Below are positions 51,441 through 59,847 of a DNA stretch of 64,000 nt, piece after piece. The stretch's first letter is position 1. Each line of letters opens with the position of its first letter. Under the pieces are notes generated by a model. The model was not told the DNA's origin and ran no database searches. It saw only the letters and a list, made by a program, of their open reading frames with translations. The position numbers were made by a program, and so were the translations under genes. The DNA is taken from assembly GCF_022163125.1 (NCBI RefSeq), contig NZ_CP091881.1:3596001-3660000 (forward strand). The letters are read 5' to 3'. This DNA comes from Paenibacillus sp. HWE-109. Its GTDB lineage: Bacteria > Bacillota > Bacilli > Paenibacillales > NBRC-103111.

Positions 51441-51740
51441 TCAGTTGCGAAATTGCCGATTAAGTTCATAGACTCCCTCGTTGTCATCCGTTTGACGGTA
51501 TGGACGCGCATCTTCGAGCTTCACAAGAACAACATCGGCGCCTATTTTTACGATGTGTTTCCACGGAATAATGACATCTGTCCCTGAGCCAAACAGGCCA
51601 AAAAATCGGCTCTGGTTCGGCACAACAATCGATTCAATCCGGCCTTGACGCAAATCAAGCTCCAAATCACTGATTTGCCCGAGCTTCTTGCCATCTACAA
51701 TATTAATGACATCCTTCGTCTGAAAATCAGATATTTTCAT
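51441..51740 (-). CDS. ylmC: YlmC/YmxH family PRC-barrel protein
   Basis: 99 residues from the ATG at 51740 (MKISDFQTKDVINIVDGKKLG), a typical YlmC/YmxH start with GGTGA upstream. PRC-barrel fold: GQISDLELDLRQGRIESIVVP and DVIIPWKHIVKIGADVVLV. The role is unknown; the gene is conserved in spore formers beside sigG. The PRC-barrel suggests a small binding or maturation module. Confidence 0.88.
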   Translation of the reverse strand: MKISDFQTKDVINIVDGKKLGQISDLELDLRQGRIESIVVPNQSRFFGLFGSGTDVIIPWKHIVKIGADVVLVKLEDARPYRQTDDNEGVYELNRQFRN

Positions 51741-51828
51741 GAGGCCATTCACCACGAATCTCAATAGATTTTAACTGATTTTGTACTAGTATATGTGCGG
51801 AGTGGGCAAAATGTCCTGAAACTCAAAA

Positions 51829-51866
51829 AAAGACCTTCACGGCTTGTCACAGCCGATCCGGTCTTT
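51829..51866 (-). terminator. terminator of sigG
   Basis: AAAGACC and GGTCTTT close a stem with an inner CGGCT/AAGCCG helix, followed on the minus strand by TTTTTTTG. It begins 11 bases after the sigG stop. Confidence 0.85.
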
Positions 51867-51877
51867 ATGTAAGTACA

Positions 51878-52660
51878 TTACGATTTCACATGTTTCTGCA
51901 TCTGACAAATGGCTGATTTCTCAAGTCGCGATACTTGGGCTTGGGAAATGCCAATTTCATCGGCAACCTCCATTTGCGTCTTCCCTTCGAAGAACCGCAT
52001 AGAAAGGATCATTTTCTCCCGAGCATTCAGTTTCCTCATCGCTTCCCGAAGCGCAATTCCTTCAATCCAGGACATATCTTTATTCCGCTCATCGCTGATC
52101 TGATCCATCACATAGATGGGATCTCCCCCATCGTGATAAATAGGTTCGAACAAGGATACCGGATCTTGGATTGCATCCAGTGCGAAGACGACATCTTCTT
52201 TGGGGACATTAAGCGCTTCAGAAATTTCATAAATCGTTGGTTCGCGAGAGTTCTGGTTCGTCAAGCTGTCTCTGACTTGCAAAGCCTTGTAAGCAATATC
52301 TCTCAAGGAACGAGAAACGCGAATCGGGTTATTGTCACGTAAGTAGCGGCGTATCTCACCTATAATCATCGGTACAGCATAGGTCGAGAATTTGACGTTT
52401 TGGCTTAAATCAAAATTATCAATGGCCTTCATCAAGCCAATACAACCAACTTGGAAGAGATCGTCCACATACTCTCCGCGATTGTTGAACCGCTGGATCA
52501 CGCTTAGAACCAACCTAAGGTTTCCATTGACCAATTTCTCTCTGGCTGCCCGTTCCTGTTTCGTCTGCAAATCAGTGAACAGCTCGCGCATTTCAGCGTT
52601 GGTCAGAACTGGCAGTTTGGATGTATCAACACCACATATCTCAACTTTATTTCGGGTCAC
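51878..52660 (-). CDS. sigG: sporulation sigma factor SigG
   Basis: 260 residues from the GTG at 52660, preceded by GGAGG; this gives the canonical N-terminus MTRNKVEICGVDTSKLPVL. Region 2 (NLRLVLSVIQRF, DDLFQVGCIGLMKAIDNFD), region 3 (IPYEISEALNV-type) and region 4 helix-turn-helix (QMEVADEIGISQAQVSRLEK) are complete. It directs late forespore genes. The frame is open 47 codons further upstream, but those residues are not conserved and overlap the promoter. Confidence 0.96.
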   Translation of the reverse strand: MTRNKVEICGVDTSKLPVLTNAEMRELFTDLQTKQERAAREKLVNGNLRLVLSVIQRFNNRGEYVDDLFQVGCIGLMKAIDNFDLSQNVKFSTYAVPMIIGEIRRYLRDNNPIRVSRSLRDIAYKALQVRDSLTNQNSREPTIYEISEALNVPKEDVVFALDAIQDPVSLFEPIYHDGGDPIYVMDQISDERNKDMSWIEGIALREAMRKLNAREKMILSMRFFEGKTQMEVADEIGISQAQVSRLEKSAICQMQKHVKS

Positions 52661-52692
52661 CGTGATTACCTCCCAAGGAGAAACATTACTGT

Positions 52693-52722
52693 TAATTATC
52701 CCCGTGAGTGACCGATTTATTC
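52693..52722 (-). promoter_or_regulatory. possible sigma-F/sigma-G promoter of sigG
   Basis: Minus strand GAATA (52718-52722), 14-base spacer, GGGGATAATTA (52693-52703). This resembles forespore promoters (GWATA, then GGNNANANT). It sits 33 bases upstream of the sigG start, after the sigE terminator. Confidence 0.6.
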
Positions 52723-52836
52723 CTGCCCGATCGCCTGTCCGAGCACTTGACAAAAGGTCTGCGACTCGCTCCCTCCCGTGACTGCTGAACAATTTCGACA
52801 TCAGCCGTCAAAAAATTTTTTTCAATCTAAAAAAAA

Positions 52837-52867
52837 GAAGCCAGATGGCAACACCATCACAGGCTTC
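52837..52867 (-). terminator. terminator of sigE
   Basis: GAAGCC-T-GTGATGG and CCATC-TGGCTTC form a stem, followed on the minus strand by TTTTTTTT. It makes sigG a separate unit. Confidence 0.82.
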
Positions 52868-52876
52868 CGTTAATCT

Positions 52877-53599
52877 TTACACCATCTTGTTAAATTCCTT
52901 GCGCAAGCGCTTAATGATTCGCTTTTCCAACCTAGATATGTACGATTGAGAAATACCCAGCAAGTCAGCGACGTCCTTCTGCGTCTTCTCCTCCCCGTCT
53001 TGCAAACCGAACCGAAGCTCCATGATGATTCGTTCACGCTCACTTAGCTTGTCAAGCGCTTTATGCAGCAACTTGCGATCTACCTGCTCTTCGATGTTAC
53101 GATAAATCGTATCATTCTCGGTTCCAAGGACATCGGAAAGCAGAAGTTCATTGCCATCCCAATCAATGTTAAGGGGTTCATCAAAAGAAACCTCTGTACG
53201 GATCTTGCTGTTTCGACGCAAATACATCAAAATCTCATTCTCAATACATCGCGAAGCATAAGTAGCTAGCTTAATCTTCTTCTCAGGATCAAACGTGTTC
53301 ACAGCTTTAATTAAGCCGATCGCGCCGATAGAGACCAAGTCCTCGATATTGATTCCGGTATTCTCGAATTTCCTGGCTATATAGACAACCAATCTGAGGT
53401 TGCGCTCGATCAGCATGGCGCGAATCGCTGCATCCCCGGACGGTAACTTTTCCAATAAGTATTCTTCTTCTTCTCTCGTAAGTGGCGGCGGCAAAGCTTC
53501 ACTGCCACCAATGTAATAGATTTCTTCTCCTTTAAGACCCAAGAACATCAGAATGCGATAATACACTAGTTGAAAAAGCATTTTCCACTTCAAGAACAT
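52877..53599 (-). CDS. sigE: sporulation sigma factor SigE precursor
   Basis: 240 residues. The N-terminal hydrophobic pro-sequence (MFLKWKMLFQLVYYRILMFLG) anchors it to the membrane until processing; the rest has sigma regions 2 (NLRLVVYIARKF, IEDLVSIGAIGLIKAVNTFD) and 4 (EKTQKDVADLLGISQSYISRLEKR). It drives early mother-cell transcription after cleavage by SpoIIGA, encoded 92 bases upstream. A palindromic unit abuts its AGGAGG. Confidence 0.97.
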   Translation of the reverse strand: MFLKWKMLFQLVYYRILMFLGLKGEEIYYIGGSEALPPPLTREEEEYLLEKLPSGDAAIRAMLIERNLRLVVYIARKFENTGINIEDLVSIGAIGLIKAVNTFDPEKKIKLATYASRCIENEILMYLRRNSKIRTEVSFDEPLNIDWDGNELLLSDVLGTENDTIYRNIEEQVDRKLLHKALDKLSERERIIMELRFGLQDGEEKTQKDVADLLGISQSYISRLEKRIIKRLRKEFNKMV

Positions 53600-53617
53600 G
53601 TTAGTTTCCTCCTAAGA

Positions 53618-53689
53618 GTTTTCCGTAGGAAAACTTGTGTCGTAAGCATTTGCTCAGCTTTGCTATGCAAAACTTGCATTGTATGTAAG
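53618..53689 (-). repeat. two short palindromic units in the sigE 5' untranslated region
   Basis: Plus-strand reading: GTTTTCC-GTA-GGAAAAC (53618-53634) then TTGTGTCGTAAG; and GCTTTGC-TAT-GCAAAAC (53657-53673) then TTGCATTGTATGTAAG. On the sense strand the first ends 4 bases before the AGGAGG of sigE. They fill most of the spoIIGA-sigE gap. Confidence 0.68.
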
Positions 53690-53691
53690 CG

Positions 53692-54615
53692 CTAGACAGC
53701 TGAAATTAAAGCAGGATGGATAATAGCTTGATAGGAGCCGTCATGGCAAAGCTTACCTCCATCGAGCCCGATAAGCACTTTGAACGCTTCGGTTTGAACT
53801 TCATTATGGGTGATCACCACCTTATCGGGTTTAATAGCCAGCATGAATTGGGTATTCCGATTCACCCCACGGTACGGCACGAGTCGCAACCGATCCTGCC
53901 ATTCGAACGCTTCCTCCCCTAAGCCGCTGATGATCTGATCAACATCTGCTGAGCGGATTCGCTTCAGCCACTCTTCGGGAAAGACATCGCCCCATTCCGA
54001 TACTTCCATCACCATTACAGGCGTGCGCGTCAAAGGATCATAGAGTTGATTCCCTGTATCAATTAAGCCTTTGCACGAGGCCGTATAATCGCCTACATGA
54101 ATTGTTATCTCTGCCAAAAAGCTTGTCATGACTTCACGCTGCTTAGTACTTTGAAATACAGTTTTAAACCACCATAACAAGGGAATTAAGAGCGCAAGGA
54201 CAAACAGCATGCTGCCTATGTTCAATTGGAACAAAGCCACACCGGATTGTGTGAACACAATCCCGTTCATAACGTCAGAGGAGGATGCCAGTACATAATG
54301 AATGCCGAACATACCGCCAGCCACCGCAAAATTTACTAAAAGGAACGTTCCAAGGTTTCTGAGTAAATTTTGTAAGGACCCAAAGCCAAAAGCTGTCATA
54401 ATCATACCGATACAGAACATACATTTCACAGAAAATGTAAATAGAAATAAGGGCACAGGAAGGAACATGATCACGACATAGGCGGCTCCCAAAAACGACG
54501 AACCTACGATTCTCCACCACTTGAACGATATTTTCCGCGTTTTAGCCGTTACGATCAGCATGGCCGCATCCATCAGAAAGTTCAGTAGGAAAATGAGATC
54601 CGCATAGACGACCAC
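53692..54615 (-). CDS. spoIIGA: sigma-E processing peptidase SpoIIGA
   Basis: 307 residues. Five TM helices in the first half (about 5-20, 35-57, 60-80, 88-112, 130-152) and a cytoplasmic aspartic protease domain with the active-site motif GLIDTGNQLYDP near residue 185 and LIGLDGGKL near the end. It dimerises and cleaves pro-SigE on a signal from forespore SpoIIR. It is co-transcribed with sigE. Confidence 0.96.
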   Translation of the reverse strand: MVVYADLIFLLNFLMDAAMLIVTAKTRKISFKWWRIVGSSFLGAAYVVIMFLPVPLFLFTFSVKCMFCIGMIMTAFGFGSLQNLLRNLGTFLLVNFAVAGGMFGIHYVLASSSDVMNGIVFTQSGVALFQLNIGSMLFVLALLIPLLWWFKTVFQSTKQREVMTSFLAEITIHVGDYTASCKGLIDTGNQLYDPLTRTPVMVMEVSEWGDVFPEEWLKRIRSADVDQIISGLGEEAFEWQDRLRLVPYRGVNRNTQFMLAIKPDKVVITHNEVQTEAFKVLIGLDGGKLCHDGSYQAIIHPALISAV

Positions 54616-54683
54616 AATTTCCTCACCTCCATGAGTGATGCTTATTTAAGCACTTTCCTGACAAAACTTTAAGGTTCTAAATC

Positions 54684-54716
54684 AGTATAGGGGAATCCAA
54701 TTTCAAAGTCTGTCTA
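54684..54716 (-). promoter_or_regulatory. possible Spo0A-dependent promoter of spoIIGA
   Basis: Minus strand TAGACA (54711-54716), 21-base spacer, TATACT (54684-54689). The overlong spacing resembles the B. subtilis spoIIG promoter (22 bases), which needs Spo0A. A 0A-box-like TTTGAAA lies within the spacer. Suggestive only. Confidence 0.45.
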
Positions 54717-54795
54717 AACTTGCTAGTAGGCTATTACTTTTTTTGTCAGTTGGTGCGGTGTCCAATTCACTAGAAAAGCCCCGAAACACAAAAAA

Positions 54796-54827
54796 ACCGA
54801 AGCCTCTACATGAAGTAGGGCTTCGGT
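54796..54827 (-). terminator. terminator of ftsAZ
   Basis: ACCGAAGCC and GGCTTCGGT pair, with an inner CTAC/GTAG helix, followed on the minus strand by TTTTTTTG. It lies 21 bases after the ftsZ stop. Confidence 0.92.
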
Positions 54828-54848
54828 CTCTTTACAACTATAGTGTAA

Positions 54849-55973
54849 CTATTTGTCAGTATTCCGCCCGCGATTGCGAAGAAACGTCGGAATATCTAAT
54901 TGGTCATTCGAAGGTTGTGCGCCAAATGGCTTTAAGTTATTCAAACGATTATCGGCCGCCGGAGCTTCCGGCGCTTGTCCAGTTACAGGACGCTTCACGG
55001 AGGCATGTTGAGGCGGAGCTTTATGCTCGAAGCCTGTGGCAATAACCGTTACAAGAATTTCATCCTTCAGCTTATCGTCGATAACCGCTCCGAAGATCAT
55101 GTTAACTTCAATATCGGAAGCAGAAGCCACGATGTCAGCCGCTTCATTGACTTCGTATAAGCTGAGGTTGACGCCGCCCGTAATGTTCATAAGAACCCCG
55201 CGAGCACCTTCGATGGAAGTTTCCAGCAACGGACTGGAGATCGCTTTTTTGGCTGCTTCCGCCGCACGATTCTCACCGGTAGCTACGCCAATCCCCATAA
55301 GGGCTGAACCGCGTTCGGTCATAATCGTTTTGACATCAGCAAAGTCCAAGTTAATAAGACCTGGTACCGCAATCAAGTCTGAAATCCCTTGTACACCTTG
55401 ACGAAGGACATTATCCGCTTCACGGAAAGCTTCCAGCATAGGTGTCTTCTTATCTACGATTTCCAAAAGCCGATCGTTCGGGATGATAATCAGTGTATCT
55501 ACTTTTTCTTTCAGCGCTGCAATACCTTGCTCAGCTTGCAAAGAACGTTTGCGTCCTTCGAATGTGAAGGGACGTGTTACAACACCAACTGTTAAAGCGC
55601 CTACTTCCTTGGCGATTTCTGCAATCACCGGTGCAGCGCCAGTTCCTGTACCGCCACCCATACCAGCTGTGACGAATACCATATCGGCTCCGCGAAGCGT
55701 ATTCAGAATTGTCTCCCTTGACTCTTCTGCCGCTTTTTTACCAACTTCTGGATTAGCACCTGCGCCAAGACCACGCGTAAGTTTATCCCCAATTTGCAAT
55801 TTATGCACGGATTTCGCCAAGTGCAAGGCTTGAGCATCGGTATTCACCGTAATAAACTCAACGCCTTTTACACCATTCTCGATCATCCGGTTGACTGCAT
55901 TGCTTCCGCCGCCACCTACACCAATGACTTTGATTTGAGCCAATTGATCTAAATCCATATCAAATTCAAACAT
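54849..55973 (-). CDS. ftsZ: cell division protein FtsZ
   Basis: 374 residues. Tubulin fold with IKVIGVGGGGSNAVNRMIE and the GTP signature GGGTGTGAAP; NLDFADVKTIM is the synergy segment and the C-terminal peptide DIPTFLRNRGR binds FtsA/SepF. The ATG at 55973 is favoured by a GGGGG box about 10 bases upstream; the ATG at 55982 is too close to it. It polymerises into the Z ring. Together with ftsA (21-base gap) it forms the usual ftsAZ pair. Confidence 0.97.
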   Translation of the reverse strand: MFEFDMDLDQLAQIKVIGVGGGGSNAVNRMIENGVKGVEFITVNTDAQALHLAKSVHKLQIGDKLTRGLGAGANPEVGKKAAEESRETILNTLRGADMVFVTAGMGGGTGTGAAPVIAEIAKEVGALTVGVVTRPFTFEGRKRSLQAEQGIAALKEKVDTLIIIPNDRLLEIVDKKTPMLEAFREADNVLRQGVQGISDLIAVPGLINLDFADVKTIMTERGSALMGIGVATGENRAAEAAKKAISSPLLETSIEGARGVLMNITGGVNLSLYEVNEAADIVASASDIEVNMIFGAVIDDKLKDEILVTVIATGFEHKAPPQHASVKRPVTGQAPEAPAADNRLNNLKPFGAQPSNDQLDIPTFLRNRGRNTDK

Positions 55974-56003
55974 GTGAGTCATATCCCCCTAACTTTGCGT
56001 TCA

Positions 56004-57251
56004 CTATATAAATTCACTAAAAAAATTTTTTACACGTTCTAGAAAACCTGGTTTGTTGCTTTCGGAGGATTTTTTGGTTGTAGATTTCGTAGCTACTTTC
56101 TTTGAGAAACCTGAATTGCGATTTTTCATATATTTGGAGACGAATTGAATGATGCCTACTCCACTTGTATAAGAAGGGTCGCGCACCCCGATGAAATCCG
56201 GAACAGCAATCCGCACGGATGTTGCCAGTTCAGATTGAGCGATGGCAAGAATGCCAGGCATACATACGGTTCCACCCGTTAGGACGTACCCGCCGGCTAA
56301 ATCGCCATAACCCAAACGATGTACTTCAGCACGGATCATCTGAAAGATTTCTTCAACGCGGGGTTCAATGATATTCGCAAGATCGACTTGCGAAAACTCT
56401 TTTTCCACATTGCTGCCCATTCTAGTAACTTTAAACACTTGATCGGCGGCTGAATCATCAACCGATGCACATCCGTATTTCAGCTTTATTTTCTCTGCGA
56501 TTTCAAGCTGCGTCCGAAGCCCTATCGATATATCATTACTGATGTATTCGCCACCAATTTGAATTGTCGAAGTTGCCAGTAGATTCCCTTGTTCAAAAAC
56601 AGCAATGGTAGCTGCTCCTGCTCCAACATCGACCAAAACGGTTCCAACGGCTTTCTCATCCTTGGATAAGGCAAGCTGTCCGGAAGCAAGCGACATCAGG
56701 ATTAGTCCTGCAACCTTCAATTCGGATTTTTCCACAACGCGGAGTAAATTATGTATCCCCGTCTTAGCGCCAGTGATGATGGTCGCTTCCACTTCTAAGC
56801 GAACGCCGATCATGCCGCGAGGATCGTTAATTCCTTCTTGTCCATCAACGAGATATTGTTTCGGTACGACTCCAATAATTTCACGCTCCGGAGGTAATGC
56901 AATGACTCTGGCCGCTTGAATAACACGATCGATATCCTCTTCACCGATTTCTCGGTCTTCATTAGAGACAGCTACTACGCCATGACTGGATTGAAGAGCG
57001 ATATGATTCCCTGAAATTCCTACATAAACTTCGGATATTTGAACCCCGACCATGCGTTCCGCATGATCAACAGCGCTGCGAATCGAATTCACTGTTTGAT
57101 CAATGTCAACGATTGCACCCTTACGAATACCCTCTGACTCGGCAGATCCCACTCCTATTATATTAATGGTTCCGTTGACAACTTCCCCAATAATAGCACG
57201 AACCTTGGATGTACCGATGTCTAAACTAACAATGATGTCATTGTTGCTCAA
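56004..57251 (-). CDS. ftsA: cell division protein FtsA
   Basis: 415 residues. Actin/Hsp70 fold: IVSLDIGTSKVRAIIGEV (phosphate 1), VLVDVGAGAATIAVFEQG (phosphate 2), GYVLTGGTVCMPG (adenosine). The SHS2/1C domain is at about 85-165 and a C-terminal amphipathic helix (FLERVKNFFSEFI) anchors it to the membrane. A charged linker KKVATKSTTKKSSESNK precedes the helix. AGGAGG lies upstream. It tethers FtsZ. Confidence 0.96.
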   Translation of the reverse strand: MSNNDIIVSLDIGTSKVRAIIGEVVNGTINIIGVGSAESEGIRKGAIVDIDQTVNSIRSAVDHAERMVGVQISEVYVGISGNHIALQSSHGVVAVSNEDREIGEEDIDRVIQAARVIALPPEREIIGVVPKQYLVDGQEGINDPRGMIGVRLEVEATIITGAKTGIHNLLRVVEKSELKVAGLILMSLASGQLALSKDEKAVGTVLVDVGAGAATIAVFEQGNLLATSTIQIGGEYISNDISIGLRTQLEIAEKIKLKYGCASVDDSAADQVFKVTRMGSNVEKEFSQVDLANIIEPRVEEIFQMIRAEVHRLGYGDLAGGYVLTGGTVCMPGILAIAQSELATSVRIAVPDFIGVRDPSYTSGVGIIQFVSKYMKNRNSGFSKKVATKSTTKKSSESNKPGFLERVKNFFSEFI

Positions 57252-57524
57252 GCCCTGGCACCTCCTGTAACTTGGGTATTAACGTGAATTCTTCACAATT
57301 TCTTCTATACGTATTCCACACAACCGCCATATTCCCTCTTTTTTCTACATTTTTTTGCCGGAAAAAAAGTTGTTAACATAATTAATCATTGTCAATAATG
57401 ATGAGTTAAATCTCGTCTAGTAGTTGCTTGTACGCCAATAAGTTCTAATAGATACCTTTTTAACCATAAATCTAATTTTAACATTAATTTAACGGATTGA
57501 GTAGTCCAACAAAACGTTTTTTTG
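57252..57524 (-). promoter_or_regulatory. 273-base divIB-ftsA intergenic region
   Basis: AT-rich and gene-free. In B. subtilis several ftsAZ promoters lie in the corresponding place. A TTGACA is visible at the divIB end (minus strand, near 57522-57527) and another near 57389-57394, but neither has a good -10 at proper spacing, so I do not call a promoter. Confidence 0.35.
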
Positions 57525-58451
57525 TCAAGAAGGACGTACGGTTTCCTTTGGCGTTGGTTTTGGGGTCGGTTTCGGTGTGGCCTTCGCGCCTGTTTTGCCT
57601 GCATCCTTGCCTGTATCCACTGTAGGACTAGGAGAATTGGCAGCAGCCTTCGAATTGGCTCCAGCCTCTTTCTCACTTTTGGAATCTTCATTCGGCTCAA
57701 ACGGAGCGTGATACTCGACCTCTAGCATTTTGATCACACCACTTGTAATATGATCCTCTTGTAAGCTTGCTATATAAGCAGGGAGATTGTCAATTTTCTC
57801 AGGCAAATAAGCAATTGTTGTATACACTTCAAATTGAGATCTCGTATAAAGCTTGATCTTGTCGGGATACGATTCTGAAGGATCGGGCTTTATCTCCGAA
57901 ATATCCGACAAGGCACTTTCGGGAATTTCTCCCAGCACTTTGCACAAGGCTGCTTTGTTGGGATCTCCGTCGGTCCACCCCGTTAGAATAGGCATATCCA
58001 AAGGGACGCTGCTTCCGGCAGCGAGCTCCACAACCGCACCGTCAGCCAGAACAGCCTGCTTCCTGCCTTCAGTTCCTATTTGAAAAGCGACTTTAGGAAA
58101 CTCCTGCACGGTGATTCGGATGACGCCAGGAAAATGTTTCTTTACTTCAGCTGTTTTGATCATAGGCAATGTCGCTATACGCTGTTGGATCGTCGTTGAA
58201 CTTACGGCAAAAAAGCGATCTCCTACAGCAACCTGACTAGCTTGTCCAATTGCATCGGATGCCATGAGTTCATTTCCCTGTATATCAATCGTGCTTATGC
58301 GGCTAAGTGAAGACTGAAAAAAAAGAATAACCAGAATGGTTATAAAAAAGAGAAACAAAAAAATGAGCAGCTTCCGATTGGTACGCGCGCGCGGCTTGGG
58401 GACAGCGGGCAGCGCGGGTACTTTGCGGTCTTCTGACAAAATGGGCACCAC
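57525..58451 (-). CDS. divIB: cell division protein DivIB/FtsQ
   Basis: 308 residues. Short basic cytoplasmic N-terminus, one TM helix (about 28-48), a POTRA domain (RISTIDIQGNELMASDAIGQAS, about 50-120) and a beta domain, then an Ala/Ser/Lys-rich disordered tail ending in repeated TPKP units. It scaffolds FtsL and DivIC in the divisome. The start is a GTG with only a weak GGTG box. The Pro-rich tail of about 60 residues is an embellishment over B. subtilis DivIB. Confidence 0.93.
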   Translation of the reverse strand: MVPILSEDRKVPALPAVPKPRARTNRKLLIFLFLFFITILVILFFQSSLSRISTIDIQGNELMASDAIGQASQVAVGDRFFAVSSTTIQQRIATLPMIKTAEVKKHFPGVIRITVQEFPKVAFQIGTEGRKQAVLADGAVVELAAGSSVPLDMPILTGWTDGDPNKAALCKVLGEIPESALSDISEIKPDPSESYPDKIKLYTRSQFEVYTTIAYLPEKIDNLPAYIASLQEDHITSGVIKMLEVEYHAPFEPNEDSKSEKEAGANSKAAANSPSPTVDTGKDAGKTGAKATPKPTPKPTPKETVRPS

Positions 58452-58563
58452 CTAATAGGTTCATATGAAAGTTTGACAGAGAAATTATCCAGATGCCAAG
58501 ACGAAGAAAGCCGTGTATCCCCACCTGTAATCAGGAAGGGATCCGCGGAATTCATGCCGTGTT

Positions 58564-59832
58564 CTACTCACTCGGTACGGGAGCTTGGCGATGTACGGAA
58601 GCCCCTAACCTTGAAAGCATATGTTCAATTCTATCATAACCTCTATCAATATGATGAATTTGCTCAACAATCGTCGTGCCATGCGCAGCCAGACCGGCGA
58701 TAACAAGTGCGGCGCCAGCTCGCAAATCAGTCGCTTCAACGGTAGCTCCATACAACCTCGGAACGCCTCGTATAAAGGCTGAGCTCAAATCCACACGGAT
58801 ATCAGCGCCCATGCGGGACAGTTCATCTACATGTTTGAACCTGCCTTCGAAGATCGTTTCCTTCATCACACTAAGCCCATCTGCAAGTGACAGCAGCACC
58901 ATGACTTGCGATTGAAGATCGGTAGGGAAAGACGGATGCGGTGAGGTCACGATTCGTTCCACCGCCTTAGGTCTTGTCGGGCAGCTTACATGTATTATAT
59001 CACCGTCGGTAATGATTTGAACACCTGCACGCTTGAGGACATGAATAACGGATGTCAAATGCGCCGGGTTTACCTTCTCCAAGGTAATATTCCCTTTCGT
59101 TGCAGCAGCTGCAACTAGAAAGGTGCCCGCAACAATGCGGTCAGGTATGATTTCATACGTGCAAGGAGACAAAGATTCAACGCCGCGAATCGTAATGGTA
59201 TCTGTACCCGCTCCGATGATGTCAGCTCCCATGGCATTCAGGAAATTTTGCAAATCCTGAATTTCCGGCTCGCGTGCTGCATTATAAATCGTTGTAATAC
59301 CTTCAGCCCGAACAGCAGCCATCATAATATTTTCCGTAGCTCCGACACTTGGAAAGTCCAGCACGATCTCGCTGCCCTGCAGCGAATCAGCGGTACAAAC
59401 AATTTTGTTAGCGAATTCTTCAATGTTGGCTCCAAGAGCCTGCAAACCTTTTATGTGCAAATCGATTTTACGTTCGCCGATCGCGCAGCCACCTGGTTGA
59501 TACACAGTGACACTGCCGAATCTAGCGAGTAGCGGACCCATGAGAAAAATAGATGAACGCATCTGTCCCATCAATTCTTCGGGGATATGTGAGGAATGAG
59601 CTGTGGATGTTGTAATGGATACACTGTGTCCCTGCTGCTCGGCCCGACAACCCAATGCGCGAAGAATTCGCAGCATGGTGTCGATATCGAGCAAATTAGG
59701 AACATTATGCAGTGTGTGAGTGCCGCTAGCCAGGATGCAGGCTGCTAAGATTGGTAATGCGGCGTTTTTCGCGCCGTGTATCTGGATGGCTCCCGTAAGA
59801 GGTCTTCCACCTTCGATAACGAGCTTCTCCAA
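58564..59832 (-). CDS. murA: UDP-N-acetylglucosamine 1-carboxyvinyltransferase MurA
   Basis: 422 residues. EPSP-synthase fold: IHGAKNAALPILAACILA at the N-terminus, catalytic Cys116 in YQPGGCAIGERKIDLH and FPTDLQSQVM. It adds enolpyruvate from PEP to UDP-GlcNAc, the first committed step of peptidoglycan synthesis; Cys116 is the fosfomycin target. In B. subtilis the division cluster has no murA between murB and divIB, whereas this order (murB-murA-divIB) is common in Paenibacillus. Confidence 0.96.
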   Translation of the reverse strand: MEKLVIEGGRPLTGAIQIHGAKNAALPILAACILASGTHTLHNVPNLLDIDTMLRILRALGCRAEQQGHSVSITTSTAHSSHIPEELMGQMRSSIFLMGPLLARFGSVTVYQPGGCAIGERKIDLHIKGLQALGANIEEFANKIVCTADSLQGSEIVLDFPSVGATENIMMAAVRAEGITTIYNAAREPEIQDLQNFLNAMGADIIGAGTDTITIRGVESLSPCTYEIIPDRIVAGTFLVAAAATKGNITLEKVNPAHLTSVIHVLKRAGVQIITDGDIIHVSCPTRPKAVERIVTSPHPSFPTDLQSQVMVLLSLADGLSVMKETIFEGRFKHVDELSRMGADIRVDLSSAFIRGVPRLYGATVEATDLRAGAALVIAGLAAHGTTIVEQIHHIDRGYDRIEHMLSRLGASVHRQAPVPSE

Positions 59833-59847
59833 AGTTCCACCTCCGAT

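Noticed and set aside
52661..52801. 47-codon N-terminal extension of SigG
   Set aside because: It overlaps the sigG promoter and lacks sigma-factor similarity, and the GTG at 52660 has a strong ribosome site and the canonical N-terminus.
57392..57700. 102-codon minus-strand ORF between divIB and ftsA
   Set aside because: It overlaps the repetitive Pro/Lys-coding tail of divIB in another frame and has no ribosome site.
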